A stretch of 64,000 nt of DNA, from the NCBI GenBank assembly GCA_036784855.1, contig JAZDSV010000005.1:434001-498000 (forward strand), read 5' to 3'. Numbering within the stretch: position 1 is the stretch's first letter; the number at the start of each line of letters is the position of its first letter. Both the position numbers and the translations under genes were made by a program. The notes below the pieces were generated by a model. The model was given only the letters and a program-made list of their open reading frames with translations. It was not told where the DNA came from and did no database searches. Below, in pieces: positions 55,923-64,000 of the stretch. Source of the DNA: Aphelidium insulamus. Its lineage: Eukaryota; Aphelidiomycota; Aphelidea; Aphelidiaceae.

Positions 55923-56330
55923 TTTTTTTTTTGGGTGAAAAATTAATTTTATTTACAATTAAATTGGCAGACCAGAACGTCCCAGCTGGCGAGTTCGATC
56001 AACAATGGCCTGACCAATTTGCTGCATTGTGATGAATTGCAGCCTCTGATGTGCCCGGTGTATAGCAAGACATTCCTTCATGCCGTAGCGCTGTGCAATC
56101 CCCACAGCAATAGTTCGCACAATCTGTAGAGCCCGCCGACTGAAGATGCCAGTGTTGGTGACCACAAATGGTGAGAACAGGAGACCCTCGCGTAGAGTTT
56201 GCAAATGACTCTTTGCCGAGCGCGTTGTTGTCATCATGAAGTCGTGACGCTATTTCACAAACGACAGCCCCTTTTGAGATACGAACGTGCTGTCGGATGA
56301 CATATTGGTGCCCCCGACACATAAATCCAT
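55923..56330 (-). mobile_element. 5'-truncated non-LTR retrotransposon (LINE) remnant
   Basis: On the minus strand a reverse-transcriptase C-terminal-like stretch reads KSHLQTLREGLLFSPFVVTN and GIFSRRALQIVRTIAVGIAQRYG, with QRLQFITMQQIGQAIVDRTRQ before a stop. This pattern (F.PFV....G......A......A......G......R......I...I) is familiar from LINE-type elements of protists. About 35 bases after the stop comes TTAATTTTTCACCC then a poly(A). The upstream part has several stops and is decayed. Confidence 0.6.
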
Positions 56331-57231
56331 TGATACACGCCTGTCAATTTAAACCATCGCCGGACACTCGCACCAAGATTGTCGCTTGAACTTCATCTGA
56401 ACACCTCAAGTTGTTGCGCACCACCACGAGCACTTGTATCTTGACATTCAACTGCAGCAATAGTGTGGTCAACTAACATTGTTATCCATGTGGCATGTAG
56501 ACTGAGTTGGTCCTCCTGCCCACCTGATGTTCACATTCACCCTCGATGGCCTTTCATACTGGTGTCATTATTTAAGCGGGTCAACTGGTACTATTTGTAA
56601 GCCTATATATGGTACTGCATATATCTCACACAGTAGATTGCGCTGAGGGATGGCCATAGCTGTATCATTGTGTTGCTGAATGCATTGGGAAGAGTGCAAA
56701 TCCCTCAACTATGTGGCCTCACAGACGTTAATAAGATGAGTACTAAACACCAAATGCACTTTGGCACTAGCGACTTTGGGGTTAAGAGGTAATTGAGCTG
56801 CTAAACTTAATCATATTAATGTCCTGTAGACAGATGCAATTTACAATCTGAACTCTCGCACTTTTTGGGATGGAGTCATGTACTTGAGGTTTCCTTATTT
56901 CTGAGGATGATGTTAAAACACTGCGACTTATCTTGTGCCCATGGCAAAACTTTCCGGGTCCAAGCAGTAAAGCATTAAAACGCCACTATCTGGCAACTAA
57001 TTATGTGGAAATTTGATTACTTGATGATGGAAATTGATAATCTGATAATGTGTAAAGTTCGGTCATAACTGGAGCTGCGTTAAATTAAACACCTAAAAAA
57101 GGAGCATTGACCTTCGGAGTCAATTAAGTAAGTATTAATTAATTATTAATTAAGTAGTCGCAATTCATAGTATACGTTCTTACATGCTTGTCACTTCATC
57201 AAACATTTATGTACATTTAATTGACATATTG
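56331..57231. other. AT-rich gene-free stretch
   Basis: About 900 bases with stops in all frames and no recognisable RNA or protein. It may be old 5' material of the LINE or other decayed insertion. Near 57117-57160 there is a run of ATTAATT/TTAATTAA repeats. Confidence 0.4.
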
Positions 57232-58549
57232 CTATACCCGCTGCCACTGGCGACGCCTCGTAAACGTCCACCAGCTGGGATGTTGCTGCCACAGGTGACG
57301 CCAATTATGCCCGCCATACACCCAGCCATCTGGATCAGTAACATGGGGCGAATGCGGTCGCCACTGACCGCTAGCGAGAAACACTTGTGGATGCAGCACA
57401 GCAGAACCATCAGCGTCTGTCCATGCAGGTGGGTCTTCGGACGGCAGTAGCTGCTCCAACCAGCCAAGGCCTATCCAGTAGCGCTGGTGTTCGTACAGTA
57501 TTTGAATTTGGTGCCCCGATTGATCAGCGACTTCCTCGTGGTCGCTGTCAATGACAGTACCAAACAGGGTACTCGAGCGATTATACTCATTTACGGCATC
57601 AAAGACGGTACTGCCGACTCGTGAAAGTTGCGCTGAGCCGGGAGGTGTGGGAAGTCGATGGTCATTAGTAACGGGTGAGAATTTGTCTATGCGGTTCTTG
57701 CCATCAAATTGAAGTTGCAGAGTCGGTGACGGGCTAGACGGCTGCTCGCACAACTCTTGCCCCGGCTCGGCAGACTGTTGCATCGATGACCAGGAGAGTT
57801 GCAAACGCTCTCGCAGACTTTGGATGCTCTTGCCGCTGTGGGCCAGAAGCTCGGTAAGCAGCGCCGGCAACGGCGACCCCATCAGCAGCACTGCATTGCC
57901 GGCAACCAGGCACTGAGTTTGCACGGAGCATAGCAGCTGTGCCGCAATCCATCCAGCGCCTCCAAGTGCCACCCGTCCATACAGCCGCCTGACTTGGGCC
58001 GGGCGACGGTGCCACGAGTAGTAGGCGCGCCACTCGTCCACCATGTCTGCCACCGCCATACTGCGACTGAGTACCCAGTTCATACGGAGCAGTACCACCG
58101 CCAACTGTTCATAGTCCTGCAACTGTCGGCCCACATACACGCCACTTCCCTGCGCCACATCGCACTTGGTGTCTACACAGATATACACATGTAAGGCAAT
58201 GTATATCACAATGGGAGAGAGATCACAATGTACCGCGGCTAGCAAGCGAGAGCCAAAACACTGCAGCCAGAGCGAGTAGCGGCGGCCCCACCACTAGAGA
58301 CCAGCTGGGACTGAGACAGAGTAGTGTCCAGAACGCCACAGCCATCAGCGAGTGCACCGGCTCGCGCCAAATGAGCAAATCATGCACGGCCGCCACGGCG
58401 TCCAGCACGGGGTCCACACGGCGCAAGAACCTGGTGAATATGTCGGGTGTCTGGAGCAGGTGCCGCCACGATATGGTGGTAATGTCGGAGATGGAGTCGG
58501 GCGCGGGCTGCCGCAGCAGGTCCTTGGTGGGTGCGACTGCCGGCGGCAT
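57232..58549 (-). CDS. Pex24/Pex30-type peroxin with dysferlin domain
   Basis: Two exons. MPPAVAPTKDLLRQPAPDSIS leads into FLRRVDPVLDAVAAVHDLLIWREPVHSLMAVAFWTLLCLSP, the conserved N-terminal membrane region of the Pex23/24/28-32 family. After an intron (GTACATTG to TGTGTAG) come further helices and a Ser/Pro linker. The C-terminal dysferlin pair follows: ILYEHQRYWIGLGWLEQLLPSEDPPAWTDADG and DPDGWVYGGHNW, ending with TRRRQWQRV. The family controls peroxisome size and number at ER contact sites and is mainly fungal, which supports a fungal affinity. Together with PEX11 it gives two peroxisome-shaping genes in this window. Confidence 0.88.
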
Positions 58550-58630
58550 GGTAATGTGTGGCGTGTGGCGTTGTTTGAAGTGGAAATCACGCAGATGTTG
58601 CCCTCTTGCACTTCTAAATATTAACAAGTA

Positions 58631-58668
58631 GTTTTTTTTTTTTTTTTTTTGGGTGAAAAATTAAGTTA
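58631..58668 (-). mobile_element. Second LINE 3' tail
   Basis: Poly(T) of about 20 followed by GGGTGAAAAATTAA, the reverse complement of TTAATTTTTCACCC-poly(A). The same junction occurs at 55923-55950 in the same orientation. No coding remnant is seen, so the copy is very short; its 5' limit is unclear. Confidence 0.6.
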
Positions 58669-59076
58669 GTTAATAGTTAGAAGTAGTTTACAGTAAGTAA
58701 ATCATACTTTAAACACCGCTTAACATTAATAACATTAATGAAGAGCAACCAATAATGGCGTGAGACTGCACTGCTTCAGGCTTTTCTCGGTACTCGGTAT
58801 TAGAATCCATGTGCGTATATGTGCCGGCTTGTTATCGGCCACACACACTTGTGAGACCAATGTATGTCGAGAGCTCGAGTCTACCGAAGTCAAGTCCATC
58901 AGCTTAATGCCTGCGAGGTCAAATAATCCCCGATGCGATAATCTTGATTTTACGCACACAAACGATTACTTACACTGTGATAAGCATCTGGAGAGAATTT
59001 GGACCTACGCTACGTACATACCTCGAAGTGTACTTAATTGTGCGCGGCAGATCAACCTGATCGGCAGAATCCAAAA
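58669..59076. other. Intergenic, no gene recognised
   Basis: Between the LINE tail and SUV3. Short open frames on both strands lack motifs. It probably holds the SUV3 promoter. Confidence 0.4.
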
Positions 59077-61639
59077 ATGCTGCGGACGCTGATATCATGG
59101 CCATTGCTGGCTTGTGGGCGGCGCGGCGCGCTGAACAATACGGCAGGCGCTGGTGCAATATCACTTGCCACGTGTAAAAGGTGGCGAAGTAGTTCACCAC
59201 GCGTCAGTGCCAAGTATATCGGCGGACACGGACGCAAGAGTGCCGACAGCCTGTCGCGCGGACGCGAGTTATCCGACAAGCAGCTGCAGAAACGAGTCGT
59301 CTCTCTATTCTCTGACCGTGAAATGCGGCGTGTCTGCTCGCAGCTGGGCGTATCCGGCAACGCGTACAAGGCGGCTTCGCAGGATTTTATCGCTGCCTTG
59401 TTCCACGATGTTACCCACGGCGATGAACACGTGAATTATAATTATGTGTACGACACACCTACGGATGATGGAGACCTCATTGACGAAAACAAGCCATCTG
59501 CCATCGATGCTGTCGAGTCCAATTTTGATCCCGAAGCTGTTATTGCCAAACTTCGAGCGTCGCCCGGTAAGTGCCGCGAATTGTGTGCATCGTTCTTAAG
59601 TTAATGCGCGCTTTACTGCAAAGACATTCGGCGAGATGCGCTTTCATCGTTCCTGCAATTTGCCACAATGAACGATGATACTGATGGCGGCGACGGTCAA
59701 GAGTTTGATAGTGCTTCGACGGCCAATTTCAAGAGAATTATGCGCGCACTACGAAGCTCTGCCGACCTGAGCAATCCTCCAAACTGGCATCCAAAAGCGC
59801 GCACACTCAAGCGCAAGATATATCTCCACGTTGGCCCCACAAACAGGTGAGTGCTTATATATATATATATATATATATATCCAAGTTTATCAAGTTGAAT
59901 ATAACAAGTTTGGCAGTGGCAAAACATATCAGGCGCTGAAGCGGTTACGTGAGTCGCAGTCGGGCATATTTTGCGGCCCGCTGCGACTGCTGGCGCACGA
60001 AGTATATGACCGCATGAACAATGAGTGGGGCGTGCGCTGTCGCCTGGTCACTGGCGAGGAGCAACGGGATCCCCCACAACTTGCCAACTCTACGTCTGAT
60101 ATCGATGACAACACTGTCGCCACCCACGTGGCATCCACGGTCGAGATGGCGGATCTGGAGTCTCTGCTGGACGTCGCAGTCATTGACGAGATCCAAATGA
60201 TTGCCGATCCATCGCGCGGCTGGGCATGGACCGATGCTTTGTTGGGTGTGCGTGCGCGTGAGGTGCATCTATGCGGCGAGGAGACCGCGGTGGATCTTGT
60301 GCAGCGGCTTCTTCACGGCACCGGTGACGAAGTGCATGTGCAGCGGTACACCCGCCTCTCGCCGCTGAAAATGGAGGCAAAACCGATACAGCGCGGCTGG
60401 AAGGGCATTGTGCCCGGCGACTGTGTGGTCGCCTTCTCTCGCCGTTCCATATTCGAGCTGAAGCAAAAGATTGAGCTGGAGACGGGGCTGCGATGCGCGG
60501 TGGTGTATGGCTCGCTGCCGCCCGAGACTCGCAGCGAGCAGGGCAAACTGTTCAATGATCCCGCCAGTCCGTATCACGTCCTGGTGGCCAGCGATGCCGT
60601 CGGGATGGGCCTGAACCTGAGCATTAAGCGGATGATCTTCTTTGAGACCATCAAGTTTGACGGCAAGGACGTTGTGCCGCTGACGGTCAGCCAGGTGAAG
60701 CAAATTGCCGGCCGAGCTGGCAGATTTGCCACATTCACCCCCGGCGCCGCCACCACTTCAATATTGCTGTCGCCAGTGAAGCAACACGGGCTGGTCACAA
60801 CATTTGATGCAGACGACTTGCCGTACGTGCGACAGTGTGTTGAGACAAGTTTTGACGAGATTGTTCCCATTCCGACAGCCGGACTGGCACCAAATCTTAC
60901 AATACTGCAACAATTTGCCGAGATATTGCCACGATTGTCACTTGCGGACCTGCTGAGCCGCTTTGAAGACGTGGCACTTGTGGGCGGTAATTATTTTCTG
61001 TGCGAATTGGACGGACAGAAAGAGCTGGCAAGGGCAATTGAATCTCTGCCACTATCGCTGTCAGATCGATTCACACTGGTCAGGGCACCGGTGCGCCTAA
61101 CCGAGCAGGACGAAAGCGATGCATACGTAACAATGGCCACGGCGCAGAGTGTGTTCAGTAGGATGCATAGTGGTGCCGATACAGACCTCGGGCCAAAGGA
61201 ATTGCCGATGAAGGATTTGCTTTCTACCAGACCGCTGTCGCTGCTGGACCTGGCGCCCTTCATTGCAATTTCAAATTGCGTAAGTGCAGCTGACATCGCC
61301 GACAATTTAAAACAATGCGAATCGGCAGAGAAGCGCCAAGAATTTCTTCGGTCCGTTTGGGCAGCACCCGATTCTCCGGCAACGTTGCAACGATACGAGA
61401 CACTTCACCGCATCAACACCGGCTTCATGTGGCTACATTATCGATTCCCCAAAACATTTGGGCACATTGACGTGGCGCAAACTGTGAAATCGTACTTGGA
61501 GACTGTAATTCAGGAAGGTCTGGAGAGTTTTAGCCATGTAAGTTTCCACAGGCCGCGCAAACGCTCCAAGAAGTTCTTGAATGCTTTGGCACAACAAGAA
61601 CTGGAAGCGCTGACAGCAAATTTGTCCACAGAAAAATAG
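59077..61639 (+). CDS. SUV3: Mitochondrial ATP-dependent RNA helicase SUV3
   Basis: Three exons. The first encodes a basic presequence-like start (MLRTLISWPLLACGRRGALN) and a helical domain. Walker A, VGPTNSGKT, is split by an intron (59848-about 59916) containing a (TA)n run. Then come GPLRLLAHEVYDRMN, VTGEEQRDPP, DVAVIDEIQMIADPSRGWAWTDALLG (DEIQ box), VHLCGEETAVDLV, CVVAFSRRSIF, VVYGSLPPETRSEQ, VLVASDAVGMGLNLSI and QIAGRAGRF. The C-terminal SUV3 domain (SLADLLSRFEDVALVGGNYFLC; RYETLHRINTGFMWLHYRFP) is complete. With a nuclease it forms the mitochondrial RNA degradosome. About 790 residues. The stop is 17 bases from the stop of the convergent CASP gene. Confidence 0.94.
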
Positions 61640-61656
61640 ATGGTAACAATTCATGT

Positions 61657-64000
61657 TTATGTTAATGCATTGTCAGCTGATGGAAAGTCTGTATCTAGCC
61701 GTGGTTTCCGTTTGTCGTTTTTCTCCAATAAATCCTTGATCATGCGCAGTTCGGTGGTCGCATCCTCGTCCAGATTGCCGCCAGTTTTGCTCAGTCTGTC
61801 GCGCCAAAAGTGCAGATCGTGCTCATGGCCGCATTCTTCAAACCGGGCAAACTGGACCAGCGTTCCAAACACCAAGAGATGTAGCAGCACAATGTAGCAT
61901 GCCAAAAATATTCTTAATGTTGAATTGTAGACGAGAGCCTTGGAGATGGACAGCGCAGCCCTGTCCACCGGCGACATGGATGACACTTTTCGCGCGACTT
62001 CCTACGCATGCGTAAGAAAATGAGAGTCAGTTAATGTATCTAGCGCACTTTGCGATGAAACTGTTGGAAAGGGTCCAGCTTTTGCTCATACAAGTTGCTG
62101 TATCGTGACAAAGTTCCGCTGTCATCGGCAGTGGCGCGGCCGCCAGCTGGCCGCATTGGGAGCGAAGTGTCTGACGCTTGTCTGCCGCGGTACGACTCGA
62201 GGTATTTGATCTTTTCGTACAGTCGCACATTGTCCTGTTTGCAGGTATCGATCTCACGCTGGCTGGCGAGCACGGCTTCTCGTTGCTGCCGGATCTCGGC
62301 CACCAGTTCTGCATTCTTCTTGAGGAATCGATCTCGCTGTGCAGTAACCACATTGATCATAGTTGACGGAGTGCTTCCCGCGGCGCTGTCGGCTACCGTG
62401 AGCGGCATTGGTGCAGCAGACATGCCAGACGTAGGACTGCTGCTAACATCGCCGAGCAGTGCTTCAATTGTGGACGACGACGGTGCGGTTGATAGCGGGT
62501 GGGGAGATGGCACACTTGCAGCCGGCTGTCGTGATGTCGATGAATCTGCAGCAGCCAAATCGTTCTCGAGCCTAGCAATCAGAGCGGTCTGCGTGTCACA
62601 CTGCTTTCGCACTTTGTCGTGTTCCGCGCGCAAGTCCTGCAGCTTTGTTTCGTACTCCGAATTGGCAGTTCGAAGCGCAACCACCTCATTCTGCAAGCGC
62701 TTGTTATTACGAAGTGCTAGCTGCTCCACGGAGCTGCTATCCATTTCCTGTGCCGATGATCCCGCAAACGTGACTGTCTGCGGGAATATGAAGGTGCATA
62801 ATTATTGCCAATTGAGTCTCATTCACCTTTAACATGGACAATTCCTTCTTGATCTCGATATAATCCGATTGCGACTGCACAGTGGCCTCGGCCTGTTCGA
62901 GCCGGCTTCGTAAAGCAGCTACTTGCGCTTGTGCATCTTGCAGGTCGGCACCGATCGCCGAGACTTCACGTGATTGCGCATCTACTTGTGCCTGCAGCTG
63001 TTTAATCTGCAGCTGACGTTCGTCGGCCACGCGCTGCACTTCAGCCAACGCCGCGGAATTGCCTAACGTTTCCGTCAGGTCCGACGACGCTGGCTTGGCA
63101 GACTTTAGCTGGGCAATCTGCTCGCGCAAGCCGCCATTCTCCTGTTCCAGAGCAGTGCAGCGCACCGAAAGGCGCCGCGTCTCCTGCTCAAACATTTCCC
63201 ACTCCATTGTGTGCCGGTCAGTGTGCCGTGACGCCGTGGACTCGCCCTCGGCGCGCTTGGCAGCACTTGCAGCCACCTCTACCAAGCGTCGCACTTCCTG
63301 TTGAGCCAAGTCCAACTGCGCAGTGACATCACGCTCCCGCTCCTCCAGTTGCCGATACTTTTGCCGCAATGCTGCATTGTCCATTGCGGCGGATTCTGCT
63401 TCCGCGAGTGACAGCTGCACACCAGACAGTGCCGCAAGCTTGGTCTGCAGTTCAGAGACTGTATCGCGGTGCTGCTTGGCGGTGTCGGCGGCCTCGCGGC
63501 GCACCCGCGCAGTTTCTGCCGCGGCACTGTCCACCGCCTGTCGCAGCCGCGCATTCTCCGCCACCAGACCCTGCACAGTCTTCAATGAGTCAAGGTGTTC
63601 GGTGGCGGCGTGCAAAGCCGGTGCAGGGTCCGGCGCCTCTGCCAGCACGTGATATACACCCAAAAAGCTGTTCTCACAAAACTTTAGCTTCCGCGTCAGA
63701 CTATCGATCTCGAGCTGGTAGCCTGGCCACAGTGTTCAGACAGGCACAGTGGACGGCCATAGACAGCTGCTCACCTCGCATTAAACTGCGCATTTCAGTC
63801 TGCTTCTCCGCATCGGACAGGCGGCCAAAGCCTGTGGGGTTACCGCACACGTATCGGGCAACACTCCGACGTACTCTTGGTCTGCTCGGCAAGGGCCTTG
63901 CGCGACGCCACCACCTCTGCCTGGTTCTTGACAATCTCCACTCCCTGGGCGTCCAGCTCGCCCTGCAGACGGTGCAGACCAGCCTCTGCGAGCACCTGGT
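61657..64000 (-). CDS. CASP-type Golgi coiled-coil protein (partial)
   Basis: C-terminal part of a multi-exon gene whose start lies beyond 64000. Nearly all of it is coiled coil (for example KSLQ/LEQAEATVQSQSDYIEIKKELSMLK). FCENSFLGVYHVLAEAPDPAPAL near 63640 and QDNVRLYEKIKYLESYRG near 62200 are diagnostic of CASP. The end has a single membrane segment LRIFLACYIVLLHLLVFGTLVQF followed by a short tail. CASP (animal CUX1 splice form, yeast Coy1) is a C-terminally anchored Golgi protein of retrograde tethering. No CUT or homeodomain is present here. Confidence 0.88.

Overview
The window is nuclear DNA of a small-genome, intron-bearing eukaryote. It holds about 32 protein genes, one tRNA and a few mobile-element remnants in 64 kb, on both strands. 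Introns are mostly about 35-100 bases, usually GT(A/G)NGT...(C/T)AG with a CTAAC/CTGAC-like branch site, and some are GC-AG. AATAAA-type poly(A) signals follow several genes (for example near 10574, 17736 and 29723). The gene set includes ATP-type PEPCK, a Pex23/24/30-type dysferlin peroxin, PEX11, Arp2/3, BORC, EMC, class I HDAC, Trf4-type polymerase and PSMD5. It fits a unicellular opisthokont, most likely an early-branching fungus or fungal relative. That placement is inference from family distributions, not a phylogeny. The standard genetic code fits throughout.

Layout. 0-10.6 kb: SHG1/BOD1-domain protein, TLC-domain membrane protein, F-BAR/RhoGAP, TMEM214-like protein, ORC5 and PEX11. 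10.6-14.2 kb: a 615-residue disordered protein, then about 1.5 kb without a gene that holds two diverged direct repeats. 14.3-20 kb: ARPC5, RPL4, a CCDC34-like coiled coil, EMC4, and a 1.39-kb PIF/Harbinger-type DNA transposon lying 15 bases upstream of the EMC4 start codon. 20.4-27.2 kb: WDR70, VanZ-like protein, SLC38/AVT-type transporter, a small coiled-coil protein and a PAP2 lipid phosphatase. 27.6-34.2 kb: PEPCK, thymidylate kinase, ornithine carbamoyltransferase, a 92-base minisatellite, NSDHL/ERG26 and a broken M43 protease. 34.3-45.2 kb: BORCS8, enoyl-CoA hydratase, secreted class 3 lipase, ABCB6/HMT1-type ABC transporter, NmrA-like protein and Trf4-type polymerase. 45.2-55.4 kb: PSMD5, tRNA-Gln, HDAC3-like deacetylase, a DENN-C1 protein and GPATCH11. 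55.5-59 kb: LINE remnants and a Pex24/30-like peroxin. 59-64 kb: SUV3 helicase and the C-terminal part of CASP, which runs off the window.

The genes are mostly housekeeping and are not arranged as pathways. Loose themes are peroxisome biogenesis (PEX11, Pex24/30), ER and Golgi membranes (EMC4, TMEM214, CASP, TLC), chromatin (SHG1, HDAC3, ORC5), RNA processing (WDR70, GPATCH11, Trf4, SUV3) and actin/Rho signalling (ARPC5, F-BAR-RhoGAP). The most unusual material is the gutted Harbinger-like element against EMC4. Other notable features are the GC-AG introns, the 40-45 base divergent promoters, the minisatellite and the two LINE tails that share one 3' end. I found no clearly novel multi-gene system.
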